A stretch of DNA of 64,000 nt from Bradyrhizobium sp. PSBB068 (GTDB lineage: Bacteria > Pseudomonadota > Alphaproteobacteria > Rhizobiales > Xanthobacteraceae). The stretch spans positions 5,580,001-5,644,000 of the forward strand of contig CP069300.1 in NCBI GenBank assembly GCA_016839165.1, read 5' to 3'. This document shows, one piece after another, positions 1-8,177 of the stretch. The notes under the pieces were generated by a model. The model was given only the letters and a program-made list of their open reading frames with translations. It did not search any database and was not told the DNA's origin. The translations under genes were made by a program, and so were the position numbers. Position 1 is the stretch's first letter. Each line of letters opens with the position of its first letter.

Positions 1-50
1 TCCAGACCCGCGAGCAGGCTGTTGCGCTTGAGCAACTGATGGCGGCCTAG
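1..50 (+). CDS. 3' end of an unidentified gene
   Basis: The first 47 bases read as an open frame ending QAVALEQLMAA and a TAG stop at 48-50. It is followed twelve bases later by a hairpin that looks like a terminator, which supports a real gene end. Only about 15 residues are visible, rich in Glu, Ala and Leu, so no family can be named. It could also be a chance open frame, since the stretch is too short for codon statistics. Confidence 0.35.
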   Translation, partial: QTREQAVALEQLMAA

Positions 51-61
51 CCATCGCCAAC

Positions 62-84
62 GCGCAGCTGACGGCTGCGCATTT
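62..84 (+). terminator. Hairpin terminator after the truncated first gene
   Basis: GCGCAGC (62-68) and GCTGCGC (74-80) form a perfect seven-base stem with a five-base loop, followed by ATTTCGCTTTG. The T tract is broken, so termination may be partial. Position just behind the TAG at 48-50 fits a rho-independent terminator for that gene. Confidence 0.5.
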
Positions 85-351
85 CGCTTTGAGATCAAAC
101 GATTGCCGCCCAGGCGGCGGGCCTGATGTGCACTTTGTGCCAATCCCGCCCAGGCCGTGCCGTCTGGAAACGAAACCGCCAATCCCGTGCCGTCGCCCGC
201 GTTGCCTTCCCGGGCAAAACCGGCAAGAATCCGCGCCGTCTCGTCGTGCGAATCGAACCCATCGGGGCGGGTTGTGTCGGGTTGTATTTTGTACTGATTT
301 CACGTCATTTGGTATCGGCAGATTGGTCGCGCTACACTTGTGGGCGTGGAT

Positions 352-1305
352 ATGGGCAAGGACCTGTCGATTCACACCGGCGAGCTTGACGGCTTCGAGG
401 GGCTCCACGACGCCGTCAAAGGTTCGCATGTCGAAGTCATGCAGCTCGAGCGCGGCAAGCTGCGCGGCACGTTGTCCCACGTCGGGATCGGCGACTTTTC
501 GCTCAGTATCGGCGCGTTCAATGTCGGGGTCCGCACCCAGCGCACCTCCGCCGACGACAAGCTGATCATCGGCATGCTGCTCAATGCGACGGACCGCGTC
601 ACGCATTGGGCATTCGACATGCAACCGGCCGACGTGCTGGTGATTCCTCCGTCGGTCGAGCATGACGGCGTGTTCCACCGGGCCTCGTCCTATGCGGCGA
701 TTCGCTTCGACATGACCGATCTTCCCGAGCTGTTCGGCGGCGAGCCGCGGCTCGCCGATGCCGAAACCTGGCAAGCGAAGAACCACTTCCGTGCCGACCC
801 CGCCATCGGCATGAGCGCCGCGGACCGGCTGCCGCAGATCGTCTCGCATCTTGCACGGTATCCGGACGCGCTGTCGGAGGCGTCGGCCGAATTCTGGAAA
901 CGCGCGATCGTCGACTGCGTGAGCGCGACGGTCGTCACGTCGCTGCCGCCGGACGGCACCAGATATCTGCCCTCGGCGATGAGGCTGGTGCGCGACGTCG
1001 AGGACTATCTGCGCACCGCGGGCACCCGCCCGGTCCATGTCTCGGAAATCTGCACCGAGCTTCGGCTGTCGCGGCGCAGCCTGCACCGCGCCTTCCACGA
1101 GGTGTTCGGCGTCGGCCCGGTGACGTTCCTGCGCTACAAGCGGCTCTGCATGATCCGTTCGATCCTGCGCGAAAGCACGCCGGAGCAGACCACCGTGTCC
1201 AAGGTCGCGATCGAACAGGGCTTCATCGAGCTCGGACGCTTCTCGCAATACTACCGCGCGATGTTCGGGGAGTACCCGTCGCAGACGCTTGGCTACGCCG
1301 GCTAA
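352..1305 (+). CDS. AraC family transcriptional regulator
   Basis: A DNA-binding regulator of 317 residues. The C-terminal hundred residues carry the two helix-turn-helix units of the AraC family: the stretch around HVSEICTELRLSRRSLHRAF is the first recognition region, and VSKVAIEQGFIELGRFSQYY followed by FGEYPSQTL is the second. The N-terminal two thirds should be a ligand or dimerisation domain, but I see no specific effector motif. The ATG at 352 is preferred; an in-frame GTG at 340 is an alternative and neither has a strong ribosome binding site. It stands alone, with the terminator of the previous gene upstream and a convergent DUF2066 gene downstream, so its target is unknown. Confidence 0.85.
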   Translation: MGKDLSIHTGELDGFEGLHDAVKGSHVEVMQLERGKLRGTLSHVGIGDFSLSIGAFNVGVRTQRTSADDKLIIGMLLNATDRVTHWAFDMQPADVLVIPPSVEHDGVFHRASSYAAIRFDMTDLPELFGGEPRLADAETWQAKNHFRADPAIGMSAADRLPQIVSHLARYPDALSEASAEFWKRAIVDCVSATVVTSLPPDGTRYLPSAMRLVRDVEDYLRTAGTRPVHVSEICTELRLSRRSLHRAFHEVFGVGPVTFLRYKRLCMIRSILRESTPEQTTVSKVAIEQGFIELGRFSQYYRAMFGEYPSQTLGYAG

Positions 1306-1410
1306 AGCGCGATGATATTTGGTTGAATCGTCATCGCGCTTTAGCTCTTTGTTTGAGCATGATCTTTTCGGAAAACCGCTTCGCACTTTTCCGGATCATG
1401 CTTTAGAGCC
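1304..1410. repeat. Hairpin plus dispersed GCATGATC palindromic repeat
   Basis: AAAGCGCGATGA (1304-1315) and its perfect complement (1331-1342) form a 12-base stem that starts inside the stop codon of the AraC gene and can act as a bidirectional terminator between convergent genes. Immediately after (1358-1405) is an imperfect palindrome beginning GAGCATGATC and ending GGATCATGCT, with TTTTCGGAAAACCG in its middle. Variants of this second element recur at 30307, 54337 and 59411 in this window, so it is a dispersed repeat family. Confidence 0.8.
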
Positions 1411-1417
1411 CGCAGGC

Positions 1418-2287
1418 TCATTTCGATCGCCCCGGATCGCCATTGCCGGACAGCACCTGCGCGGCGCCGCCGATACCGCGGCGAAAGGCTTCGTCGAAGG
1501 TGACACCGCGGAATTGCCATTTGTAGTCCCGGCCATGCCAGGCCATCCGCCATTGCGTGGCCCAACCCAGATCCTTGTCGTCCCAGACCAGTTGCCCGAC
1601 CAGGATGGCCCCGCCGCCCTGCGGTGCCACGATCGGGGCAAGCTTCGCCGGCTGCGTCTTCAAGAGCTCGGCCGCGGTGATGCCGGCATTGGTCAGCGCG
1701 GACGCATCCGGCAGCACGAAACGCATCCCGCGCTTGCCGGCCGCTGCCGCGAGCGCGTCGCGCTGCAAATCCGACTGCGTGCCGTCTGATGTGACGATAT
1801 AGTCCTTCGGGCCGTGCAGCATCTCGACGAAGACGCCGAGCACTGGCCGCTGCGATCGCCACGGCTTGAGGCCAAGTCCGGCGAGAATGCCGTCGATCTT
1901 ACTCTGGTCGAAGGCCACGGTGAGGTCGTAAGGCCGATCGCGGGTGCCCTGCTCGTCGTGATGCGGCTTGCCGGCATACTGGTCGTGATAGTCGAAACTG
2001 CTGACGAACTCCTTGGCCCTGGATTTATAGCCCGCGAGCCGGCGGTCGCTTGCCAGCATCGGCTGGCCGGAGACCTTGATCAGGACGTCCTCCAGACAGG
2101 CGCCGAAGCCGATGATGCGGTTCGGCTCGCCCTGTCCGGTGACGACGGTCTGCGCGCGGTAGAGGCTGTCGTCTGCCGCCGCGATCGCGACACCACAGCA
2201 AATCAATGCAGCGGCAAGCAGCATGCGGACCACGCTGCGCGCGAAGGTGACGATTGGATCGCGTCTCGTCGCAAGCACGGCAGCCAC
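1418..2287 (-). CDS. DUF2066 domain protein, secreted
   Basis: A protein of about 289 residues with an N-terminal hydrophobic stretch (LLAAALICCGVAIAAA) that looks like a signal peptide, followed by YRAQTVVTGQGEPNRIIGF, the opening typical of DUF2066 proteins, and a later block LVGQLVWDDKDLGWATQW. The family is common in Alphaproteobacteria and has no assigned reaction. The GTG at 2287 is chosen because GGAGG lies five bases upstream; a GTG at 2293 is too close to it, and an ATG at 2224 would leave a shorter signal peptide. It converges on the AraC gene and is divergent from the oxidoreductase at 2503. Confidence 0.8.
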   Translation of the reverse strand: MAAVLATRRDPIVTFARSVVRMLLAAALICCGVAIAAADDSLYRAQTVVTGQGEPNRIIGFGACLEDVLIKVSGQPMLASDRRLAGYKSRAKEFVSSFDYHDQYAGKPHHDEQGTRDRPYDLTVAFDQSKIDGILAGLGLKPWRSQRPVLGVFVEMLHGPKDYIVTSDGTQSDLQRDALAAAAGKRGMRFVLPDASALTNAGITAAELLKTQPAKLAPIVAPQGGGAILVGQLVWDDKDLGWATQWRMAWHGRDYKWQFRGVTFDEAFRRGIGGAAQVLSGNGDPGRSK

Positions 2288-2502
2288 GGTCACCTCCGCC
2301 AGATCATTTCATCGTTCGGCATGGGTTGGCGGCATGTGCCGCCGGCACCAAATTGTTCCAGCATAGGCGCCATTCCATCGGCCGCACCTCGCGCACTGGC
2401 CATGCGCGGCAAGCCTGACATATGCTCGCTGGATACGCGGCGGTGCCGGGTGCGCGGCCCAAAACGAGAATATCGACGAGAACACCTAGCAGGAGGCGTC
2501 CC

Positions 2503-3516
2503 GTGAAATGCTACGAGTTGCAAGGCCCCGGCGGCGTCGACGCGCTTGCGCTGGTCGACAAGCCGGTTCCGCAGGCAGGCACCGGCGAAGTGCTGGTGCG
2601 GCTGAAGGCGGCGACGCTGAACTATCGCGACCTGCTCACGGTCAAGGGCGGCTACGGCTCGCGGCAGAAATTTCCGCTGGTCCCGGCCTCCGACGGCGCC
2701 GGTGTGGTCGAGGCGGTCGGCGCCGGCGTCAAACATTTCGCGGCCGGCGATCGCGTGATCGGCAGCTTCTTCGAAAGCTGGCTCGGCGGCGAGCCGAGCG
2801 AGGCGCGGATGCGTGCGGCGCTCGGCGGCAGCGTCGACGGCGTGCTGACCGAATACCGGGTCTTCCCGGCGCAGGCGCTGGTGCGCACGCCGGGCTATCT
2901 CAGCGACATCGAGGCTGCGGCATTGCCATGCGCCGGCCTCACGGCGTGGAGCGCGGTGGTCAAGCTCGGCGACATCAAGCCGGGACAGACGGTGCTGACC
3001 CAGGGCACCGGCGGCGTCTCGCTGTTCGCGTTGCAATTCGCCAAAATGTGCGGCGCCCGCGTCATCGCCACCTCTTCCAGCGACGCCAAGATCGCGCGGC
3101 TGAAACAGCTCGGTGCCGATGTCACGCTGAACTACAAGACCACGCCCGACTGGGGCAAGAAGGTGCGCGAGCTGACCGGGCGCGGCGTCGATCTGGTGGT
3201 CGAGGTCGGCGGCGTCGGCACGCTGAACGAGTCGATCCGCGCCACCAGGATCGGCGGCACCATCGCCTTCATCGGCGTGCTCGCAGGTCCCGCCTCGTCC
3301 GACTCGCGGCTGCCGCTGATGGTGATGCAGCAGCAGCGCCTGCAGGGCGTCACTGTCGGCTCGATCGAGGATCTGCAGGCGCTCTGCGACGGCATCAGCA
3401 TGCACGGCGTCAAGCCTGTTATCGACAAGGTGTTCGCATTCGACGAGGTCAAGGACGCGTTCGCCCACATGGCGAGCGGTGCCCATTTCGGCAAGATCGC
3501 GATCGCTATCGGGTAG
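2503..3516 (+). CDS. Zinc-type alcohol dehydrogenase family NADPH:quinone oxidoreductase
   Basis: A 337-residue medium-chain dehydrogenase/reductase. The N-terminal GroES-like half has LKAATLNYRDLLTVKGGY and VPASDGAGVVEAVGAGV; the nucleotide-binding half has TQGTGGVSLFALQFAK and a Rossmann segment. Cys and His ligands for structural zinc are not obvious, as expected for the quinone-oxidoreductase branch. The start is the GTG at 2503 because AGGAGG lies at 2490-2496; a longer frame from 2422 lacks such a site. It probably reduces an enone or quinone with NAD(P)H; the substrate cannot be told. It converges with the enoyl-CoA hydratase gene, 18 bases away. Confidence 0.88.
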   Translation: MKCYELQGPGGVDALALVDKPVPQAGTGEVLVRLKAATLNYRDLLTVKGGYGSRQKFPLVPASDGAGVVEAVGAGVKHFAAGDRVIGSFFESWLGGEPSEARMRAALGGSVDGVLTEYRVFPAQALVRTPGYLSDIEAAALPCAGLTAWSAVVKLGDIKPGQTVLTQGTGGVSLFALQFAKMCGARVIATSSSDAKIARLKQLGADVTLNYKTTPDWGKKVRELTGRGVDLVVEVGGVGTLNESIRATRIGGTIAFIGVLAGPASSDSRLPLMVMQQQRLQGVTVGSIEDLQALCDGISMHGVKPVIDKVFAFDEVKDAFAHMASGAHFGKIAIAIG

Positions 3517-3534
3517 CACCTGGAGCGCCAAGGC

Positions 3535-4308
3535 CTAGCGTCCCGTGAACTGGGCCTTGCGCTTCTCGACGAAGGCCTTGCGGCCTTCCTGCGCGTCGGC
3601 GCTTTCGCGGATGATTGACTGCAGCTCGATCTCGCGGCGGAACTGCTCGGCGTAGCTCGCGTGCTCGCTCTCCTCGAGGAGCTGCCGTGTCGCGACCAGC
3701 GCCCGCGTCGGGCCATCGGCGAGGCGGCCGGCGAGCACTTTTGCCTCGTCGAGCAACTTTGCGTCATCGACGACCTCGCGCACCAATCCCCACTCCTTGG
3801 CCCGCTCCGCCGACAGCGGCTCGTTCAGCAGCATCAGGTCGAGCGCGCGCTGCCGCCCGATCAGGCGCGGCAAGAGCCAGGTCGAGCCGAGATCGGGCAC
3901 CAGGCCGATTCGGCTAAACACTTGGATGAAGCTCGCCGAGCGCGCGGCCAGGATGATGTCGCCGGACATCGCAAGGCTGAAGCCGCCGCCGGCCGCGACG
4001 CCGTTGACCGCGACCACCACCGGCATCTGGCATTCGCGCAAGGCCTGCATCGCCGGCCAATAATGCTTCATCACGCCGGTATAGATGTTGTCGCCGAGCG
4101 AGTTGAACGCCTTGAGATTCTGCCCGGAGCAGAAGCCGCGCCCCTCCCCGGTCAGGATCAGGGCGCGAATACCCCGCTCGACCCCCATCTCGCCGATCGC
4201 ACGCGCGAGATCGCCGAGCAGTTCCGGTGTCATCGCGTTCAGGCTGGCTGGATCATTCAGCGTGAGGATGCCGACCTTGCCGTCCCGTTCGCGCTTCACG
4301 CTGCTCAT
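3535..4308 (-). CDS. Enoyl-CoA hydratase/isomerase family protein, PaaG-like
   Basis: A 257-residue crotonase-fold enzyme. The oxyanion-hole segments are GEGRGFCSGQNLKAF (near residue 55) and NGVAAGGGFSLAMSGD (near 105), and the block IGLVPDLGSTWLLPRLIGR is the form seen in PaaG-type isomerases, where an Asp replaces one of the hydratase glutamates. That points to isomerisation of an acyl-CoA, as PaaG does on ring-epoxidised phenylacetyl-CoA, rather than classic hydration. No other paa genes are nearby, so the pathway is open. It is divergent from the gamma-glutamyltransferase gene, sharing a 104-base promoter region. Confidence 0.85.
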   Translation of the reverse strand: MSSVKRERDGKVGILTLNDPASLNAMTPELLGDLARAIGEMGVERGIRALILTGEGRGFCSGQNLKAFNSLGDNIYTGVMKHYWPAMQALRECQMPVVVAVNGVAAGGGFSLAMSGDIILAARSASFIQVFSRIGLVPDLGSTWLLPRLIGRQRALDLMLLNEPLSAERAKEWGLVREVVDDAKLLDEAKVLAGRLADGPTRALVATRQLLEESEHASYAEQFRREIELQSIIRESADAQEGRKAFVEKRKAQFTGR

Positions 4309-4412
4309 TTTCCGCTCCCTGAAACTGGTTCTTGTTGTTGCACTGACAGTGCCATGCCTGACATGCTACGCCAACGTGCCCCGCCCGCAACAAGAACAGC
4401 GAAAGCAACGCC

Positions 4413-6002
4413 ATGTCCGATCAGTTCTCCAACTCGCAAGTGATCCGTAAGCCGGCCGTCAGCACCAAGGGCGGCATCGTCGCGGCGCAGTCGCGCCGGG
4501 CGGCCGAAGTCGGCGCCGAGGTCCTGGCGGCGGGCGGCGATTGCGTCGACGCCGTGATTGCAACCACCTTTACCCTTGGCGTGCTGGAGCCGTGGATGAG
4601 CGGCGCCGGCGGCGGCGGCGCGATGGTGCTGTATCGCGCCAAGGAGAACCGCGTCGAGGTGATCGACTACGGCATGCGCGCACCCGACGGCCTGCGCCTG
4701 GAGGATTATCCGCTGACCGGCGGTGCGGCCTCCGACCTGTTCCCCTGGGCTCGCGTGAAGGACGATCGCAACCTGCATGGCCCCGGCTCGATCGCCGTGC
4801 CCGGCGTCGTCGCCGGCATGGAGGAGGCACATCGCCGCCACGCCAGGATGCCGTGGAAGGACCTGCTGGCGCCGAGCGTCAAGCTCGCCGGCGAAGGCCT
4901 GTTGGTCGATTGGTGGACCACCGACATGATCGCAAGCTCCGCCGCCGATCTGCGGCGCTATCCCGCCAGCGCGGCGGCTTATCTGCTGGATGGCCTGCCG
5001 CCGAATGCGCAGTGGGGCATCCGCTCGGTGGTCCGGATGCCGCAGGACGCGCTGAAGGCGACGATGGCGCAGCTCGCCGCGGCGGGCCCGCGCGATTTCT
5101 ATGAGGGCGATCTGGCGCGCAGCATCGCCGACGATATCCAGGCCGCCGGCGGCGCGCTGTCGGTGCGCGATCTCGCCGCCTTCCGCGCCCATCTGCGCGA
5201 GCCGCTCAGGATTCCCTATCGCGGCGGCACGGTCTACGCGACGCCGGAACTGACCGCGGGCCCCACGATGGCACGCACGCTCGGTCTGTTGCAGAAGGCG
5301 TTAGCACCGGCGCAAGGCGGCCCGGATGCTGTGGCCTATGCAGCCTATGCCGAAGCGCTGCAAGCCGCCTATCGCGAGCGGTTGAAGGACATGGGCGACG
5401 TCGATGGCCGCCGCGCGCTCGGTGCCGAGGCGGTGGCGCCATCCTGCACCACGCATTTCTCCGCAGTCGACCGCGACGGCAACATGGCCGCAGTGACGCA
5501 GACGCTGCTCTCGACCTTCGGCTCCAAATTCGTGACGCCGAACACCGGGCTGACCATGAACAACGGCATCATGTGGTTCGATCCGGTGCAGGGCAATCCG
5601 AACTCGCTCGCGCCGGGCAAGCGCTGCCTGACCAACTACACGCCCGTGGTGGCGGAAGCGGCCGACGGCCGCCGCTTCGCCGCCGGCGCGTCCGGCGGCC
5701 GCCGCATCCTGCCCGCGGTGTCGCAGCTCGTCTCCTTCGTAATGGACTTCGGAATGAATCTCGACACCGCGATCCACGCGCCACGCATCGACGCCAGCGA
5801 AGGCGCCATCGTGATCGGCGATGTCCGCCTGCCGCAAGCCGTGCGCGAGGCGCTGCGCGGCCGCTTCGACTATGAGGAGGCGCGGATCCAGACCCAGCCG
5901 AAGAAGTTCGCCTGCCCCAGCATCGTGCTGCGCGACGGCACGACGAACAGCGGCGCCACCGAGCCGTTCCATCCGTGGAGCGATGCCATCGCGGAAGCGT
6001 GA
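4413..6002 (+). CDS. Gamma-glutamyltransferase family protein
   Basis: A 529-residue N-terminal nucleophile hydrolase of the gamma-glutamyltranspeptidase family, which moves or hydrolyses the gamma-glutamyl group of glutathione and similar amides. The precursor should cleave itself before the threonine in SCTTHFSAVDRDGNMAAVT (Thr346 or Thr347). The substrate pocket block GASGGRRILPAVSQL near residue 425 corresponds to the conserved glycine-rich loop. No signal peptide is visible, unlike the periplasmic Escherichia coli enzyme, and the large subunit is short. A related acylase activity is possible. Its 3' end is overlapped on the other strand by the read-through frame of the IS30 transposase. 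Confidence 0.87.
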   Translation: MSDQFSNSQVIRKPAVSTKGGIVAAQSRRAAEVGAEVLAAGGDCVDAVIATTFTLGVLEPWMSGAGGGGAMVLYRAKENRVEVIDYGMRAPDGLRLEDYPLTGGAASDLFPWARVKDDRNLHGPGSIAVPGVVAGMEEAHRRHARMPWKDLLAPSVKLAGEGLLVDWWTTDMIASSAADLRRYPASAAAYLLDGLPPNAQWGIRSVVRMPQDALKATMAQLAAAGPRDFYEGDLARSIADDIQAAGGALSVRDLAAFRAHLREPLRIPYRGGTVYATPELTAGPTMARTLGLLQKALAPAQGGPDAVAYAAYAEALQAAYRERLKDMGDVDGRRALGAEAVAPSCTTHFSAVDRDGNMAAVTQTLLSTFGSKFVTPNTGLTMNNGIMWFDPVQGNPNSLAPGKRCLTNYTPVVAEAADGRRFAAGASGGRRILPAVSQLVSFVMDFGMNLDTAIHAPRIDASEGAIVIGDVRLPQAVREALRGRFDYEEARIQTQPKKFACPSIVLRDGTTNSGATEPFHPWSDAIAEA

Positions 6003-7056
6003 GAAGAACGCGGCACGCACAACAACAAGCATCTCGGGAAAGCCGTCGTCCCGGCGAAAGCCGGGAGGTGGATTCACACTCGAAGTGCAACACTTGAGCA
6101 GCAAAGACCTCTGCCGGGGTCCTGAAGTCAAGGCATTTGCGCGGGGTGTTGTTGTAGGCGGCGATGGACTTGCGCAGGCGGCGGGTTGGCAGCTTTTCGA
6201 GGTCGGTGTTGCGCGGGATGAAGCGGCGCATGCGGCCGATGGCGTTCTCGATGCCCCCTTTTTGCCAGGGGGCGTGGGGATCGCAGAAGTACGTCTTGAT
6301 CAAGAGGCTTTGCAAGGCAAGGTGAGATGCGAACTCGGTGCCGTTGTCGAAGGTGACGGTCTGGCGGATCGGCTGTGGCAGGACCTCGAACAGGCGTACG
6401 AGATGGTGAGCGACGCCGGAGGCGAGCTTGCTTGCGAGGGGGACGCCGAGCAACAGGCGGGAGGTGCGCTCATGCACGGCCAGGATCTGCTGACCGTATT
6501 TGGAGAACATCATGAGGTCGGCCTCCCAATGGCCCGGGGTCTTGCGATCGGCGACCTCGACGGGGCGCAGATCCAGCGAAACACGGCCTTCGATGAAGCT
6601 TGCGGGACTGCCGCCCCGCTTGCCGCGGCGACCGCGCTTGCTCTTGCCGCGCGGCAGGTAGCGCCGCCAGCTGAAGTCCGAGGTGCGGGTGAGCTGGGCA
6701 TAAATGAAGCGGTAGATGCTCTCATAGGAGATCACCTTGCGGCCGTGCTCGCGAGCCAGCCGGCCGGCGACCTGCTCGGGCGACCAGCCCCGGCCAAGAC
6801 GTTCCAACACCGCACGGCGCAGGCCGGGCTCCCGTTCGAGGCGAGAGCCCGTCCAGCGCCGCGCTCGCATCTGTTGCTGGGCATAGCTGGGCTTGTAGCC
6901 GACCTGAACGCCAGAATTACGGTTCAGCTCCCGAGAGATCGTTGATGGCGGGCGATCCAAAGCTGCCGCGATTTGCCGGATCGAGCTGCCACCGGCCGAA
7001 AGCCTGGCAATCTCGCATCGCTCCTCCAGGGAGAGCTGCTTGTAAGTCCGCCCCAT
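5569..7056 (-). CDS. IS30 family transposase, frame runs out of the element
   Basis: The first 330 residues are encoded inside the insertion sequence. They show the IS30 helix-turn-helix start (KQLSLEERCEIARLSAGGS, then DRPPSTISRELNRN) and the DDE catalytic core: Asp in GHWEADLM, Asp in TVTFDNGTEFA and Glu in WQKGGIENAIGRMRRF. The family normally ends at about this length, but no stop codon occurs before the left inverted repeat, so the frame continues through HFECEST into flanking DNA and antisense to the gamma-glutamyltransferase gene until 5569, adding about 165 arginine-rich residues. Those extra residues are not transposase. The catalytic part looks intact. Confidence 0.8.
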   Translation of the reverse strand: MGRTYKQLSLEERCEIARLSAGGSSIRQIAAALDRPPSTISRELNRNSGVQVGYKPSYAQQQMRARRWTGSRLEREPGLRRAVLERLGRGWSPEQVAGRLAREHGRKVISYESIYRFIYAQLTRTSDFSWRRYLPRGKSKRGRRGKRGGSPASFIEGRVSLDLRPVEVADRKTPGHWEADLMMFSKYGQQILAVHERTSRLLLGVPLASKLASGVAHHLVRLFEVLPQPIRQTVTFDNGTEFASHLALQSLLIKTYFCDPHAPWQKGGIENAIGRMRRFIPRNTDLEKLPTRRLRKSIAAYNNTPRKCLDFRTPAEVFAAQVLHFECESTSRLSPGRRLSRDACCCACRVLLTLPRWHRSTDGTARWRRCSSCRRAARCWGRRTSSAGSGSAPPHSRSGRAAPRARLAAGGHRRSRWRLRWRRCVARGSRCRDSFRSPLRRRRAATPRAGCGGRRTRRRRSGGRRPLPPPRACSWSGSACPARASSDCPAPDRTT

Positions 7057-7206
7057 GGCAACACCTCCAGTTGGAAGTGTTGCACTTCGTTTGTGAACTC
7101 AGGGGACCCATACTCCGCGGCAGATGTTGTCGGCGGAACTCGTCGTTGCAACATCGCGCAACAATAGGCATCGGTGGTTATGGGTCCCGGCCTTCGCCGG
7201 GACGAC
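6047..7206. repeat. Palindromic repeat (CCCGGCGAAGGCCGGGACC family) split by an IS
   Basis: The left arm, GTCCCGGCGAAAGCCGGGA, ends at 6066. The right part resumes as GGGACCCATACTCC at 7103 and closes with TATGGGTCCCGGCCTTCGCC near 7178-7206. Joining the two flanks gives a repeat of roughly 120 bases with the same ends and central ACTCGTTGCGCAAC-like block as the intact copy at 14007-14148 and a diverged copy at 12113-12235. The four bases GGGA occur at both junctions, as expected for a target duplication. Confidence 0.8.
6067..7102 (-). mobile_element. IS30 family insertion sequence, about 1.04 kb
   Basis: The element is bounded by imperfect inverted repeats: TTCACACTCGAAGTGCAACA at 6073 on the left and the complement of TTCACAAACGAAGTGCAACA ending at 7097 on the right. 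Direct GGGA copies at 6063-6066 and 7103-7106 flank it, giving a 1036-base element if the whole flank-to-flank piece is counted. It holds one gene for an IS30-type DDE transposase on the minus strand. The size fits the family. The target is itself a palindromic repeat, a known preference of some IS30 members. Confidence 0.85.
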
Positions 7207-7239
7207 TGCGAATATGTGGCGCGCCTGCGAGGCTTGTTC

Positions 7240-7352
7240 AGTGTCATCACCCGCGAAAACGGGTGATCCAGTATTCCAGAGACAGGCGTTGTTGGATCGA
7301 TGGGCCGCGGCGTACTGGATCGCCCGGTCATCGAGCCGGGCGATGACGTGTG
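7240..7352. repeat. Dispersed repeat with GGGTGATCCAGTATTCC
   Basis: GTCATCACCCGCGAAAACGG opens an element that continues GGTGATCCAGTATTCC and closes as GTACTGGATCGCCC and GGGCGATGAC, so its two halves are roughly complementary. A partial second copy lies at 62886-62925. With the split repeat to its left it fills the 349 bases between the insertion sequence and the NIPSNAP gene; nothing else is seen there. Confidence 0.7.
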
Positions 7353-7451
7353 GGTGGAGACGCAGCTTCGCGTTCTTGCGACATATGGCGCGACTCGATC
7401 GCTGAGATATAGTCCGGACGCCTGTTCAACAACCATTCGGAGCACCGCAGA

Positions 7452-7766
7452 ATGATTACCTGCTACCTGCGTTATGAGATCAGGCTGGGCAAGCTCGCCG
7501 ACTTCGAAACCTATGCTGCGATGTGGCTTGAGCTGCTGCCGCGGTTCGGCGGTGTCCATCACGGCTACTTCCTGCCGTCCGAAGGCGCGAGCGACGTCGC
7601 GCTGGCGATGTTCAGCTTTCCGAGCCTCGCGGCCTATGAGCAGTATCGGAAGGATTCCGCCGCGGATCCGGACGTGCAGAAAGCGATCGCTTTCGCAAAG
7701 CAGACGGGGTGCTTCACACGCTACGATCGGTCGTTCTTCCGGCCGTTGTTTCCGAAAGCGGCTTGA
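7452..7766 (+). CDS. NIPSNAP family protein
   Basis: A 104-residue ferredoxin-like dimeric alpha+beta barrel protein. It begins MITCYLRYEIRLGKLADFE, contains FGGVHHGYFLPSEGASDVAL and AYEQYRKDSAADP, which are the usual NIPSNAP landmarks, and ends FTRYDRSFFRPL. Bacterial members have no settled function. Its TGA overlaps the ATG of the next gene (TGATG at 7764-7768), so the two are translationally coupled and probably act in one process with the thioesterase and the hydrolase that follow. Confidence 0.88.
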   Translation: MITCYLRYEIRLGKLADFETYAAMWLELLPRFGGVHHGYFLPSEGASDVALAMFSFPSLAAYEQYRKDSAADPDVQKAIAFAKQTGCFTRYDRSFFRPLFPKAA

Positions 7767-8173
7767 TGACAGTGACCGGCCCGGACAAAGCAAGTGCAGA
7801 CCTGCCGCCCGGCGCGCAACTTCTCGGACGCGAGTGGCTGGGCTTCGACGGCGTGGTCACCTCGATCCGCTTCGAAGCGAAGCCCGTGTTCACCAACCGG
7901 CACGGCACGATCCAGGGCGGCTTCCTCGCCGCAATGCTGGATTCGGCCACGGGCCTCGGCGCACTTGCAGCACTTCCCGCAACACAGACGGTGGTCACCA
8001 AAACCCTCGCCACGCGACTTCTCAAACCGGCGCGCGCGGGTCCGATCACGGCCAAGGCGAAGGTCGTCTCGCAGACCGGGCGCGATATGATCGTTGAGGC
8101 CGACCTGATCGATGCGGAGAACGTGACGGTCGCCACCGCCACCGCCGAGTTGCGAATTCTCGACAAGCGATAG
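7766..8173 (+). CDS. PaaI-type hotdog-fold thioesterase
   Basis: A 135-residue protein of the PaaI/YdiI hotdog family that hydrolyses acyl-CoA thioesters. The characteristic HGTIQGGFLAAMLDSATGL segment (residues about 45-63) carries the catalytic acidic residue in the central helix, and TKTLATRLLKPARAG is the usual following strand. The ATG at 7766 is chosen because it overlaps the NIPSNAP stop; a longer frame from 7709 would run over that gene. It is the middle gene of a tight operon, with only four bases before the next one. Confidence 0.86.
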   Translation: MTVTGPDKASADLPPGAQLLGREWLGFDGVVTSIRFEAKPVFTNRHGTIQGGFLAAMLDSATGLGALAALPATQTVVTKTLATRLLKPARAGPITAKAKVVSQTGRDMIVEADLIDAENVTVATATAELRILDKR

Positions 8174-8177
8174 CCCT

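Noticed and set aside
2290..3531. A 413-codon frame opposite the quinone oxidoreductase
   Set aside because: The opposite strand has a clear enzyme with ribosome binding site; this frame has neither.
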